64,000 bases of DNA from QQWI01 sp964522015 (GCA_964522015.1 CAZFST010000026.1:1-64000), one strand, 5' to 3'. Shown: positions 41,645 to 50,708, numbered from the stretch's first letter. A program made the numbers and translations. Notes: generated by a model from the letters alone, not told the origin.

Positions 41645-43168
41645 ATGGCGAAAACTGCCTTTATACTGGCTGGAACAGGTTCTAATGTGGGTAAAACCAC
41701 AGTGACCACAGCCATACTACATGCTTTTACCCAAGAGGGATTGACAGTTCAAGCTTTTAAATGTGGGCCAGACTATCTGGACCCAACCTTTCATAGTTTT
41801 GTCACAGGGGTCCCAAGCATCAACCTAGACCTACACTTGATGTCTGAGGCGGCTGTTAAAGCATCTTTTGCCCGCCATAGCCAAGCTGCAGACCTTGTGG
41901 TGATAGAAGGGGTGATGGGGCTTTACGATGGCTGGGATCACAGCTTTGACAATGGCAGCGCGGCTCATATGGGCCGTGTTCTTGGCGTTCCCGTTGTTCT
42001 AATTGTAGACGGCAGTGGTGTCTCTACTTCCGTTGCCGCCATGGTAAAGGGCTATCAACTGCTAGATCCCCGCATGGCACTGGCTGGTGTGATTATCAAT
42101 CAGGTCAGCTCTCAAATGCACTGCAATCTGTTGGCAGATGCCATTAAACAGTATACGGGTTTACCGGTACTTGGGTATGTGCCTAAACAGATAAATTTTT
42201 CATTGGAAAGTCGGCACCTGGGGTTAAAGCCTGCAGCTGAAGTGGCTGATCTAAAAGAACAACTGGATAGACTGAGCCAGGCAGTTACAAAAACCTTGGA
42301 TTTTGAGGCCCTTCGCAATTTAAAAGTGGATTTGACAGGGCTATCTGAGGGCCTTCAAGATGGCTCTTCAGATAAATGCTCAGATGGACCCTCAGATGGA
42401 CCCTCAGATGGACCCTCAGATAAACCTTCTGCCTCGGCATCAAGCGAAAGTGATTACCCCCCCTATCGGGTGGCCTATGCCCTAGATGAGGCCTTTTACT
42501 TTTACTATCAGGACAATTTGAGTCTAATGAAGGCTTGCGGCATGGAATTAGTACCCTTTTCACCCATTCACGACAAAGAATTGCCCCCTGGTACTGAGGC
42601 CTTATATCTTGGTGGTGGCTACCCAGAACTCCACGCTAAAGCACTCAGTGAAAATCTGCCCATGCGCTTAGCAATCCTTGGGGCAAGCCGTTCAGGGATG
42701 CCGATTTACGCAGAGTGCGGGGGCATGATGTATCTATGCAATAGCATGGAAAATATGGGGTCTGATGAGGGTTCTCCTTCAGCCATTTTTGAGATGGTTG
42801 GGGCCCTGAAAGGGAAAGCCCAGATGACAGACCGATTACAGCGCTTTGGCTATGTTGAGATAGAACTCAAGGAACCCTGTCTTTTAGGGAACCCACAGGC
42901 CGTAAAAAACCTGGAATCCACGGAACCGCTGGAACAACCGAAAACCCTCAAAGGCCACGAATTTCACCGATCAACTGTAGAGTGGCAGCCAGACCAGCCT
43001 CTAATTTACAGAGTCAAAAAAGGCTATGGGAGCCAACTGGAATGGACCTGTGGCGCTAAAAATGACAATACCCTTGGGGCATACGCCCATATCCACTTTG
43101 GCAATCAACCTGAAGTACTTAAGGCCTGGATTGACATCATTAAAACTAGGAGAAATTCAAATGGCTAA
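41645..43168 (+). CDS. cbiA: Cobyrinic acid a,c-diamide synthase
   Basis: 507 residues. It amidates carboxylates a and c of cobyrinic acid with glutamine and ATP. The N-terminal dethiobiotin-synthetase-like domain has ILAGTGSNVGKTTVTTAIL and KCGPDYLDPTFH. The C-terminal class I glutaminase has YLGGGYPELHA and the nucleophile cysteine in YAECGGMMYL. Between them (about 230-265) lies a serine/aspartate-rich linker containing SDGP repeats, coded by a 12-bp tandem repeat; most CbiA proteins lack it. CAGGAGAAAACA precedes the ATG. The cobyric acid synthase gene overlaps the end by 8 bases. Confidence 0.93.
   Translation: MAKTAFILAGTGSNVGKTTVTTAILHAFTQEGLTVQAFKCGPDYLDPTFHSFVTGVPSINLDLHLMSEAAVKASFARHSQAADLVVIEGVMGLYDGWDHSFDNGSAAHMGRVLGVPVVLIVDGSGVSTSVAAMVKGYQLLDPRMALAGVIINQVSSQMHCNLLADAIKQYTGLPVLGYVPKQINFSLESRHLGLKPAAEVADLKEQLDRLSQAVTKTLDFEALRNLKVDLTGLSEGLQDGSSDKCSDGPSDGPSDGPSDKPSASASSESDYPPYRVAYALDEAFYFYYQDNLSLMKACGMELVPFSPIHDKELPPGTEALYLGGGYPELHAKALSENLPMRLAILGASRSGMPIYAECGGMMYLCNSMENMGSDEGSPSAIFEMVGALKGKAQMTDRLQRFGYVEIELKEPCLLGNPQAVKNLESTEPLEQPKTLKGHEFHRSTVEWQPDQPLIYRVKKGYGSQLEWTCGAKNDNTLGAYAHIHFGNQPEVLKAWIDIIKTRRNSNG
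42379..42420 (+). repeat. 12-bp tandem repeat in the cbiA linker
   Basis: Three identical copies of CTCAGATGGACC (42379-42414) plus a partial fourth. In-frame unit SDGP. Copy-number change would alter linker length without a frameshift. Confidence 0.9.
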
Positions 43169-44687
43169 ATCGATCATGGTTCAAGGTACCGCTTCAAGTG
43201 TCGGCAAAAGCATTGTTACTGCAGGCATTTGCCGTCTTTTAAAGCAGGATGGCTTCTCAGTGGCCCCTTTCAAATCTCAAAATATGGCCCTCAATTCTTA
43301 TATTACGGCAAAGGGCCACGAAATGGGCAGGGCCCAAGTGGTTCAGGCAGAAGCCGCTGGTATTGAGCCCGATGTTTTAATGAACCCAATTTTACTGAAA
43401 CCCTCAACGGACCAAAAGGCTCAAGTCATTCTAAATGGCAAGGTCTATGGCAATATGTCCGCAGCGGATTATCATACCCATAAGCCAAAACTCCGAGAAA
43501 TGGTGAAGGAAACCTATGACACCCTCGCAGCCACCGTGGACTACGTTGTGATAGAAGGTGCTGGATCCCCGGCTGAAATCAACCTTAGGGAAGGTGACTT
43601 AGTCAATATGGGCATGGCCGAATTATCCAATTCCCCTGTAGTGTTAGTAGGCGATATCGACCGAGGTGGGGTTTTTGCTTCACTTTATGGGACTGTGATG
43701 CTCCTTGCCCCAGAAGAACGGGCCCGAATTATTGGCCTTGTGATCAATAAATTTAGAGGCGACGTGAAAATTTTGGAGCCGGGTCTTAAAATGATAGAAG
43801 ACTTGGTGGGCATTCCGGTTTTAGGGGTCTTGCCTTATACGGATTTACAAATTGAAGATGAAGACAGCTTGGCAGAACGGTTTAGAAATCGGGCCCAAGA
43901 GAAAAGGGACCTGTTGGTGGAAGTCTTGTACCTACCCCACGTGTCTAACTTTACGGACTTTAATATTTTTGAAACCCAAGAAGATGTGACCCTGCGCTAT
44001 GTTATGCGTGGGCAGGCCATTGGTGACCCGGACATGCTCATTATTCCCGGTTCTAAAAACACCATTGAAGATTTACTCTACCTTCACCGCACGGGACTTT
44101 CGGAGCAAATTTTACGCCTAGCTAGAAAAGGAACCACCATTGTGGGTATTTGCGGCGGTTACCAAATGCTTGGCAACTTGATTAGCGACCCCCATAAGAC
44201 TGAAACTTGGGTTGGGGAGATCAACGGCCTAGGGCTCTTGGCTGTAAATACGATTTTTGAAACTGAAAAGACAACCACCCAGGTCACCGGGGAGATTTTA
44301 TCCCATGGGGGTCAAATGGCGAAGCTTTCTGGGCTTGATGTGACAGGCTACGAAATCCATATGGGTCAAACAACCTTAGACCAAGGGGTGCAGCCATTTT
44401 TACGGTTGACCAGTGAACTGGGGAAGACCTGTGACCGACTGGACGGCGCCATTAACGAAGAGGGAAATGTCTTTGGCACTTATGTTCATGGAATATTTGA
44501 CGATATAGCTTTTGTGCGCGCACTACTCAATCAGTTACGGGAACAAAAGGGTCTTGCTCATCTTGATTCTCAAGTGGACAGTTTCCAAGCCTTTAAAGAG
44601 TTGCAGTACGACAAGTTGGCAGATATGCTCAGAGCCAATATGGACTGGCCTCGCTTAAAAGCTCTGGCTGAGGCCTTTGAAGCATGA
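43161..44687 (+). CDS. cbiP: Cobyric acid synthase
   Basis: 508 residues. It amidates the b, d, e and g side chains of adenosylcobyrinic acid diamide. The N-terminus reads SIMVQGTASSVGKSIVTAGICRLL (P-loop), followed by FKSQNMALNSYIT and VVIEGAGSPAEINL. The C-terminal glutaminase has TTIVGICGGYQMLG with its cysteine and a late histidine in GTYVHGIFD. I chose ATG 43161 behind AGGAGAAATTCAA; the frame open from 43026 is a shadow inside cbiA. Its end overlaps cbiB by 4 bases (ATGA). Confidence 0.95.
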   Translation: MAKSIMVQGTASSVGKSIVTAGICRLLKQDGFSVAPFKSQNMALNSYITAKGHEMGRAQVVQAEAAGIEPDVLMNPILLKPSTDQKAQVILNGKVYGNMSAADYHTHKPKLREMVKETYDTLAATVDYVVIEGAGSPAEINLREGDLVNMGMAELSNSPVVLVGDIDRGGVFASLYGTVMLLAPEERARIIGLVINKFRGDVKILEPGLKMIEDLVGIPVLGVLPYTDLQIEDEDSLAERFRNRAQEKRDLLVEVLYLPHVSNFTDFNIFETQEDVTLRYVMRGQAIGDPDMLIIPGSKNTIEDLLYLHRTGLSEQILRLARKGTTIVGICGGYQMLGNLISDPHKTETWVGEINGLGLLAVNTIFETEKTTTQVTGEILSHGGQMAKLSGLDVTGYEIHMGQTTLDQGVQPFLRLTSELGKTCDRLDGAINEEGNVFGTYVHGIFDDIAFVRALLNQLREQKGLAHLDSQVDSFQAFKELQYDKLADMLRANMDWPRLKALAEAFEA

Positions 44688-45637
44688 TGTGGGCCATTAT
44701 TTTAGCGGTTTTATTGGACGCCCGAATGGGAGACCCAGTTTACAGCTGGCATCCCGTGAGGTTGATTGGCCTTTGGATTACAAGACTTGAAAAAGACCTC
44801 TACAAAGAAACCGCCGACAACACTTACAAATTCACATCAGGTACCATCCTCGTGTGGGGTGTTCTCCTGACAGTGGGGGTTCTCTATGGCGCAGCTACCA
44901 TTTTCAGCAACACTTATTTTCCAAAAGGTGCGTTTTTGATTCAGGCCATATTGGCATCGCAGCTACTGGCAACCCGTTGTTTGTGGGATGAGGGCCGACG
45001 GATTTTGATCGTCATTCAGACCGGGGACCTGGCCATTGCACAAAAGGAAATCGGCTATTTAGTCAGCCGCGACACGGCTAAACTCAGCTTTAACGACATC
45101 AAAAAAGCGGCAGTAGAAACCATGACCGAAAATCTCACAGACGGCATCATCGCCCCACTTTTTTACTTTGGTTTATTTGGCCTACCGGGCCTTGCAATTT
45201 ACAAGGCCATCAACACCATGGACAGCATGATTGGCTACAAAAATCAGCGGTATTTGTATTTTGGCCGCTTTGCAGCAAGGCTTGATGATGTGGTCAATTT
45301 TATCCCAGCGAGAATTGCTGTGGTTCTCGTTTTAGTGGTGGCAATGTTCAAGGGCCATGACGCAGCCAGTGGCTGGCGCTGTTTTTTACAGCACCGTCGC
45401 TTTCACGCCAGTCCAAACTCTGGCTGTACCGAGGCTGCCATGGCAGGTGTATTAGGGATTCAACTGTCGGGGCCAACGGTCTATTTTGGTGAAGTGCTTG
45501 ACAGACCCTGGATTGGTTTTAAACCTGGGGATATCGGTGAAAACCACTTAGAAAGTGTCCTTGGTTATGTGGTAGCTGTTGGCATTTTAGGATTGCCCCT
45601 GGCATTGGGTTTAAATGCACTGATTGGGCTACTTTAA
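44684..45637 (+). CDS. cbiB: Adenosylcobinamide-phosphate synthase
   Basis: 317 residues, a polytopic membrane protein that attaches aminopropanol or its phosphate to cobyric acid. The start LAVLLDARMGDPVYSWHPVRLIG (D..lGDP...HPv..iG) is diagnostic. KAAVETMTENLTDGIIAPLFYF and AINTMDSMIGYKN carry the conserved acidic residues, and HASPNSGCTEAAMAGVLGIQLSG is near the C-terminus. It overlaps cbiP upstream and precedes the cobD gene by 16 bases. Confidence 0.95.
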   Translation: MMWAIILAVLLDARMGDPVYSWHPVRLIGLWITRLEKDLYKETADNTYKFTSGTILVWGVLLTVGVLYGAATIFSNTYFPKGAFLIQAILASQLLATRCLWDEGRRILIVIQTGDLAIAQKEIGYLVSRDTAKLSFNDIKKAAVETMTENLTDGIIAPLFYFGLFGLPGLAIYKAINTMDSMIGYKNQRYLYFGRFAARLDDVVNFIPARIAVVLVLVVAMFKGHDAASGWRCFLQHRRFHASPNSGCTEAAMAGVLGIQLSGPTVYFGEVLDRPWIGFKPGDIGENHLESVLGYVVAVGILGLPLALGLNALIGLL

Positions 45638-45653
45638 ATTTAGGGGAATCAAA

Positions 45654-46727
45654 ATGGAAAAATATCAACATGGCGGTGACGTTTATAGTGCTGTAGAGCG
45701 GTTTGGTGTACCACTTGAACAAATTTGCGACTTTAGCGCCAATATCAATCCGCTGGTGACCGTACCGTGGTTAAAAGCAAAATTAACTCCCTTTTGGGAA
45801 CAGGTGTTACACTATCCAGACCCCCAGTACCGTGAGCTTTATAAGGGTATTGCAATATATCACGGCATCGGCCTGGACCAGATTGTACTTGGCAATGGTG
45901 CAACGGCTTTGATTTACCAATTGGTTGAAACTCTGAAACCCCTAAAGGCAAGGGTCAGTGCACCAACTTTTGCTGAATACGAAAAAGCTCTGAGACACGT
46001 TGGGGCCCAGGTTACCTATATGCCGGCATCGGCCAATGACCTTAGTATAGACCCACAAAAATTATTCGGGAATCTTAATGGGGAGACCATGATATTTCTG
46101 TGTAACCCTAATAATCCAACTGGAAATTTGGTGCCCCTGCAGGACCTTGTAACAGCCCTTGAAATCCTGGATCCTAAGGTGACGGTGGTGGTTGATGAGG
46201 CTTTTATCGACTTTACGCCCCTTGGGGAGGCCCAAAGTTTGACCCGATATTTAGAACGGTTTTCAAATCTTGTGATTCTCCGGTCGGCTACAAAGTTCTA
46301 TGGCATGCCTGGGCTGCGCCTTGGGTATTTGCTCTGTGGTAATTCTGAATTAGCAAAGACGTTACAGCTTGCGCAACCGATTTGGCAAATCAATGTGATG
46401 GCAGCAGGTCTTGTGCAATCGGGACTTTTGGACCTTGAGTTTCAGGAGGCCACCCGCCTTTATGTGGCTAAGGAACGGGAATTTGTCACAGACGCATTAA
46501 GTCAATTGGGATTTAAGGTTTATCCTTCCCTGGTTAATTATGTATTAGTGGTGCCGCCTTATGGTTTGGATGTTCAAGGGGCTTTAGCGCCAGTATATGC
46601 TATGGCTCGGTCCTGTGATAATTATGTGGGCTTACCAGAGGGGTTATGGCGCTTGGCTATTAAATCCCATGCTGATAACCTAAAGATGATTGATGCTTTT
46701 CAATCGGTGCTTAACCAAACCAAATGA
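45654..46727 (+). CDS. cobD: L-threonine-O-3-phosphate decarboxylase
   Basis: 357 residues, PLP enzyme of the HisC-like class I/II aminotransferase fold. It supplies aminopropanol phosphate for the CbiB reaction. YQHGGDVYSAVERFGVPLEQICDFSANINPL is the characteristic CobD N-terminus. LCNPNNPTGNLV, VVVDEAFIDF and the PLP-lysine region LRSATKFYGMPGLRLGYLL are present. A HisC-type transaminase is the main alternative but the start and operon favour CobD. I chose ATG 45654 behind TAGGGGAATC; the frame from 45624 has no such site. It ends the cobalamin operon. Confidence 0.92.
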   Translation: MEKYQHGGDVYSAVERFGVPLEQICDFSANINPLVTVPWLKAKLTPFWEQVLHYPDPQYRELYKGIAIYHGIGLDQIVLGNGATALIYQLVETLKPLKARVSAPTFAEYEKALRHVGAQVTYMPASANDLSIDPQKLFGNLNGETMIFLCNPNNPTGNLVPLQDLVTALEILDPKVTVVVDEAFIDFTPLGEAQSLTRYLERFSNLVILRSATKFYGMPGLRLGYLLCGNSELAKTLQLAQPIWQINVMAAGLVQSGLLDLEFQEATRLYVAKEREFVTDALSQLGFKVYPSLVNYVLVVPPYGLDVQGALAPVYAMARSCDNYVGLPEGLWRLAIKSHADNLKMIDAFQSVLNQTK

Positions 46728-46753
46728 TATGAAAATGATAAATTATGGTGAAA

Positions 46754-46780
46754 AACCATTGAATATCAATGGTTATTCTG
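46754..46780 (+). terminator. Possible end hairpin of the cobalamin operon
   Basis: AACCATTG and CAATGGTT pair perfectly around a 5-base loop. The T run after it is poor, so termination is uncertain. Confidence 0.45.
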
Positions 46781-46881
46781 CTATTGTTTAAATACAACAG
46801 AGTTTTCAGTTTGAAATACATTAAAACGGGTAAAACAATAAGCATAATTGGTTATATAGAAAATCACAGGAGGACGAGTTT

Positions 46882-47343
46882 GTGAAGGCTGAGTATATCA
46901 ATCCCTTTATTAAGGCGAGCACAGAGGTTTTAAAACTGATCGCGAATTTGGATTTTAAAACAGGTGCACCTTATCTGAAGTCCAGTCCTTTTGGCGCTGA
47001 CAATTTAATTATTCTTGTCGGTATTACAGGGGAAATCCGCGGACAAGCTGTGATTTCAATGAGCGAAGAAATGGCTAAAAAAGTTGCTTCAAGTATGATG
47101 ATGGGCATGCCTGTTGACGAAATAGATGAAATGGCAAAAAGTGCTCTGTCAGAACTAGGCAATATGATTATGGGAAATACGGCAACCCTTCTTTTTAATG
47201 CTGGTGTTAATATTGATATTACGCCGCCAACATTAATGATGGGGCAAAAAATGCAAATCTCTTCAGCTGGTATGAAGACAATTGGGGTTCCGTTGATGTG
47301 TGAGATTGGCGAAATTACAGTTGATATTTCTGTAAAAGAGTAA
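46882..47343 (+). CDS. cheX: CheX-type chemotaxis phosphatase
   Basis: 153 residues from a GTG start behind ACAGGAGGACGAG. It matches CheX, which dephosphorylates CheY-P. The N-terminus YINPFIKASTEVLKLIANLDFKTG is typical, and the active-site helix SALSELGNMIMGNTA has the E-x-x-N pair. GEIRGQAVISMSEEMAKKVASSMMM is the conserved core strand and helix. It forms its own unit ending in a terminator at 47399. The CheA-like kinase at 15963-18773 carries a related domain fused at its C-terminus. Confidence 0.9.
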   Translation: MKAEYINPFIKASTEVLKLIANLDFKTGAPYLKSSPFGADNLIILVGITGEIRGQAVISMSEEMAKKVASSMMMGMPVDEIDEMAKSALSELGNMIMGNTATLLFNAGVNIDITPPTLMMGQKMQISSAGMKTIGVPLMCEIGEITVDISVKE

Positions 47344-47398
47344 GACGCCCATCTTATATCGTCATAAATGGTACATATATCAATATCTGATTGCGATT

Positions 47399-47428
47399 AG
47401 AAGGCCAACGAGGCCTTCTTTATTTTAA
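47399..47428 (+). terminator. Terminator after cheX
   Basis: AGAAGGCC-AACGA-GGCCTTCT followed by TTATTTT. Confidence 0.85.
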
Positions 47429-47469
47429 AGAGATTGATTAGTACCTTATTTACAAAATGGAGGTTTTAA

Positions 47470-47937
47470 ATGGTTAACATCGTACTTTACCAACCTGAGA
47501 TCCCCCCCAATACTGGTAACATTGCTCGGACATGTGCGCTTACAGGTACAAAGCTACACTTGATCAAACCCCTTGGCTTTTCAATTGAAGATAAACAACT
47601 TAAGCGTGCTGGTCTAGATTACTGGGAGCTCTTGAACCTTGAAATCCACGAAAGCCTTGAAGATTTCATGTCTAAATATGGTGATCAGGTTCTGTTCTTT
47701 GCAACTACCAAAGCTACACAATTCTATTCTGAGGTGGCATACCCTAAGGATTGTTTCATTTTGTTTGGTAAAGAAACTGCGGGATTGCCCCCTGAAATTC
47801 ACGAGAAATACCCACGGTTTCGCATCAAGCTACCCATGCTTGTGGATCCTCTTGTGCGGTCTCTCAATCTAAGTAATGCAGTAAATATCATTCTTTACGA
47901 AGCATTAAGGCAACAAGGCTTCCCTTTTTTGGCGTAG
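47470..47937 (+). CDS. trmL: tRNA (cytidine(34)-2'-O)-methyltransferase
   Basis: 155 residues, SPOUT fold. It methylates the wobble ribose of certain leucine tRNAs. Family motifs: NIVLYQPEIPPNTGNIARTCALTGTKLHLIKPLGF at the N-terminus, FGKETAGLPPEI (motif 2) and MLVDPLVRSLNLSNAVNIILYEALRQ (motif 3, the AdoMet knot). Length is normal for TrmL. AATGGAGG precedes the ATG by 6 bases. Confidence 0.95.
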   Translation: MVNIVLYQPEIPPNTGNIARTCALTGTKLHLIKPLGFSIEDKQLKRAGLDYWELLNLEIHESLEDFMSKYGDQVLFFATTKATQFYSEVAYPKDCFILFGKETAGLPPEIHEKYPRFRIKLPMLVDPLVRSLNLSNAVNIILYEALRQQGFPFLA

Positions 47938-48025
47938 GTTTTGAACGCTAAAATTATAATTAAGAAAGTGAATGGCATAAATCGGGTACGTCAAACCGAG
48001 TCGATAATTGAGTTAGAGGTGATAC

Positions 48026-48892
48026 ATGGCAATTAGAATTATAACCGATAGCGTTGCAGATATACCCTTAGCGATGGCACAGAAATATGACATTATTGTC
48101 CTGCCTCTGACCGTTAACTTTGAAACGGTTTCTTATCGTGATGGTATCGATTTAACACAAGTGGAATTTTTTACTCACTTGAAGCAGGCGCAAAAGCTGC
48201 CAACTACATCTCAAGTGCCACCTGGTGTTTTTCACGAAGTATTTGAAAAACTAATCAATAGTGGTGATCAGATTATCGGTGTCTTTATGTCTGGAAAACT
48301 CAGCGGAACTTACCAAAGTGCACAAATTGCAAAAGAAATGCTCGGTCGAGGAGACATTACTTTGTTGGATTCGCAGATGATTTCCTTTGGAACCGGTCAG
48401 GTGGTTGTGACCTTGGCACAGCTAGCGAAGCAAGGGTTCCCATATAATGCATTAGTTCAAAAGACTCGTTGGATGATTGAAAAATCAACATGTCTTTTTA
48501 TTGTTGATACCCTGGATTATCTCACAAAAGGCGGCAGACTAAAGCCGGCTGAGGCGATTATTGGAAATTTGCTTAATATTAAGCCAATTTTAACCATGAT
48601 TGATGGAGAACTCAAATCCTGCGGCAAAGCCCGAGGTCGCAAAAAAGCCATTAAAGCGGTACTTACAAAGCTACAAGATTCTAGTATTAATTTGAATGAT
48701 AAGGTGGTCAGTTTATATCACGCTGTGGATTTTGACTATCTAATGGAATTCAAGGTTCAGTTGTTGTCATGTTATCCAGAGATGGAAATTACCTTTTCAG
48801 AGGTAGGCTCTGTGGTAGGGACCCATTCGGGTCCAGGCTGCATCGCAATTAGTTATATAGACATTCCTAAAAGCACTTTATTCTCTTCATAA
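48026..48892 (+). CDS. DegV family fatty-acid-binding protein
   Basis: 288 residues. IRIITDSVADIPLAMAQKYDIIVLPLTVNF is the DegV N-terminus; VFMSGKLSGTYQSAQIAKEM holds the serine that contacts the lipid carboxylate, and GTHSGPGCIAISY closes the second domain. DegV/FakB proteins present fatty acids to the FakA kinase. No fakA is in the window, so the kinase would be elsewhere. TTAGAGGTGATAC gives the ribosome binding site. No terminator is evident before the long AT-rich gap that follows. Confidence 0.92.
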   Translation: MAIRIITDSVADIPLAMAQKYDIIVLPLTVNFETVSYRDGIDLTQVEFFTHLKQAQKLPTTSQVPPGVFHEVFEKLINSGDQIIGVFMSGKLSGTYQSAQIAKEMLGRGDITLLDSQMISFGTGQVVVTLAQLAKQGFPYNALVQKTRWMIEKSTCLFIVDTLDYLTKGGRLKPAEAIIGNLLNIKPILTMIDGELKSCGKARGRKKAIKAVLTKLQDSSINLNDKVVSLYHAVDFDYLMEFKVQLLSCYPEMEITFSEVGSVVGTHSGPGCIAISYIDIPKSTLFSS

Positions 48893-49288
48893 CAGCTTAA
48901 ACGAGAACTTATAAAATCATAAGATTATAAATCATGAAATTAGAATCATAAAATCATAAAATTAATCGTTTTGAATTCATAAATTTGGATATATATCAAT
49001 CGGCATTAGTTCTGCGGTTTTTAAAAAAACGTTTGCCTGCACTTAGAGAGAGTATACAAAGTTGTAACCTACTGCAAATAGTGCGTTTCGTTGAGCAAAT
49101 CTGCCTAACTACACGTGGACAACATCATTTGTTTCGGTTATAATCACGTTTGTAGGGTACATTCTCAGAAATCGTTTTCTGATTTGTGAACTCTCTACAT
49201 AAGGGTATGACTCGACAGCTGTTATAATAAGAGCTGTGAAGTCGAGGGTGGTCTTCGATCACGCTTGAAAACAATGAGGAGGAAAAAA
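48893..49288 (+). promoter_or_regulatory. Control region of the BMP lipoprotein gene
   Basis: No gene here. 48910-48975 is an AT-rich low-complexity run with repeated ATCATAAAAT. A promoter TGGACA-N17-TATAAT lies at 49116-49144. Downstream of it, CAGAAATCGTTTTCTG (49166-49181) is a near-palindromic cre-like site (12 of 14). A second extended -10, TGTTATAAT (49220-49228), lies in the centre of an imperfect palindrome, CTCGACAGCT to AGCTGTGAAGTCGAG (49211-49246). The ribosome binding site GAGGAGG is at 49276-49282. Confidence 0.6.
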
Positions 49289-50383
49289 ATGAAAAAGGTA
49301 TTCGCTCTATTTTTGGCAGTCATGATGGTTGCAGCACTTGGTGTTGGTTGTGCAAAGCCTGCAACAACAGAAGCTACAACTGAAGCTGCTACAGAAGCAA
49401 CAACAGAAGCAGTTACTGAAGCACCAAGCACTGCAGACATCACAATTGGTTTGGTTACAGATATCGGTGGTATCGACGATAAATCATTTAACCAAGGCAC
49501 TTGGGAAGGTATCGTTAAGTTTTCAATGGAAAACAAGATGAAAGAAGAGCAAACTAAATATGTTCAATCTAAAACAGATGCAGATTATGTAACAAATCTT
49601 TCTACATTTGCTGACGACGAATTGGACTTAATCATTGCTCCGGGTTTCTTGTTCTTTGATGCAATGACATCTGTTGCAAAATCATTCCCAGATCAAAAAT
49701 TCCTTTTGATTGACTCAGTTGTTGAACTTCCAAACGTAGCATCTGCAGTATTTGCTGAGCACGAGGGTTCTTACCTTGTTGGTGTTGCTGCTGCTCTTAA
49801 AGCTAAAGAAGCTGGTAAAGACACAGTTGGTTTCCTTGGCGGTATGGATTTCCCACTAATCGGTAAATTTGAAGCTGGTTTTGAGCAAGGCGTTGCTTCA
49901 GTAGATCCTGCGATGAAAGTTCTCGTTGAATATGCTGGTGACTTCGGTAACCCTGCAATTGGTCAAACTTTAGCTGCTAAAATGTACGATGCTGGCGCTT
50001 ATGTTATCTATCATGCAGCTGGTGGTACAGGTAATGGTATGATCAAAGAAGCAAAAGATAGAGTTCAAAATGGCCAAGACGTTTGGGCTATCGGCGTTGA
50101 TAAAGATCAATTTGCTGATGGTATCTACGAAGGCGAAAAATCAGTTATCTTGACATCGATGATGAAGCGTGTTGATACAGCTGCTTACACTGTCTCTGAG
50201 CAAGTTAACAAAGGCGAATTTAACGGTGGCGTTTTGGTATTCTCATTGGCTAACGACGGCGTAGGCATTCCTGCTACTAACCCTAACCTTACTGATGAAT
50301 GGGTAACAAAAATTAACGAAGCTGCTACAGCTGTTAAAGATGGCACTGTAAAAGTTACAGAAATTCCTAAGCGTTTACAATAA
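49289..50383 (+). CDS. BMP-family nucleoside-binding lipoprotein
   Basis: 364 residues. A lipoprotein signal (ALFLAVMMVAALGVGC) anchors it outside the membrane, followed by a T/E/A-rich spacer (about 20-48). The Bmp domain begins ITIGLVTDIGGIDDKSFNQGTWEGI and has GFLGGMDFPLIGKFEAGFEQG and YHAAGGTGNGMIKEA, matching purine-nucleoside binding proteins such as PnrA/BmpA. It delivers nucleosides to the ABC transporter encoded next. I chose ATG 49289 behind GAGGAGG; the frame from 49265 adds residues before the signal. Its codons are strongly biased, and its own terminator suggests that it is made in excess over the transporter. Confidence 0.93.
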   Translation: MKKVFALFLAVMMVAALGVGCAKPATTEATTEAATEATTEAVTEAPSTADITIGLVTDIGGIDDKSFNQGTWEGIVKFSMENKMKEEQTKYVQSKTDADYVTNLSTFADDELDLIIAPGFLFFDAMTSVAKSFPDQKFLLIDSVVELPNVASAVFAEHEGSYLVGVAAALKAKEAGKDTVGFLGGMDFPLIGKFEAGFEQGVASVDPAMKVLVEYAGDFGNPAIGQTLAAKMYDAGAYVIYHAAGGTGNGMIKEAKDRVQNGQDVWAIGVDKDQFADGIYEGEKSVILTSMMKRVDTAAYTVSEQVNKGEFNGGVLVFSLANDGVGIPATNPNLTDEWVTKINEAATAVKDGTVKVTEIPKRLQ

Positions 50384-50390
50384 TAAATAA

Positions 50391-50420
50391 TTAAAAGGGT
50401 CTCTCGAGACCCTTTTTTTG
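50391..50420 (+). terminator. Terminator after the BMP gene
   Basis: AAGGGTCT-CTCG-AGACCCTTT followed by a T run. It separates the binding protein from the transporter genes. Confidence 0.9.
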
Positions 50421-50708
50421 TTTTTGTGTTACATGTATTTTAAATCCTGTTATAATGGGTATTAGTTAAAATGGACACTGGCAAGATCATGACTTTCTTA
50501 GATTCAAAAGACGACCTTGTAAGAAAAGCATAACAATATTGCGTTTCTGGGAAAACGGTTGCTCTTTTTTTGTAGAATAACACCATATCGTCAAGGTGGT
50601 CTTCTATTGTAGAATCTTCGCATTGGTTGTTTTTAGAGAGTCATATGTTTTTAAGTGTACTTGCATGCGGCCATTCAAGAAAAATAGCAGGTAATGGAGG
50701 AATCTTAC
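50421..50708 (+). promoter_or_regulatory. Promoter and structured leader of the nucleoside ABC genes
   Basis: No gene here. GTTACA-N17-TATAAT (50428-50456, with TGT extension) is a promoter. The ~240-base leader can form a long-range stem AGACGACCTTG (50509-50519) with CAAGGTGGTCT (50592-50602), 10 of 11 paired. Inside the loop lies GGAAAACGGTTGCT (50550-50563), a cre-like site, followed by a T run. GGTGGTCTTC here also occurs in the BMP leader at 49247-49256. Confidence 0.5.

Noticed and set aside
42379..42420. Frameshift or assembly error in cbiA
   Set aside because: The frame stays open across the repeat and both catalytic domains are complete, so it reads as a genuine linker.
49090..49288. 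Purine riboswitch before the BMP nucleoside lipoprotein
   Set aside because: The three-way junction and conserved loop sequences of the purine aptamer are not present. The pairing seen is a simple palindrome around a -10.
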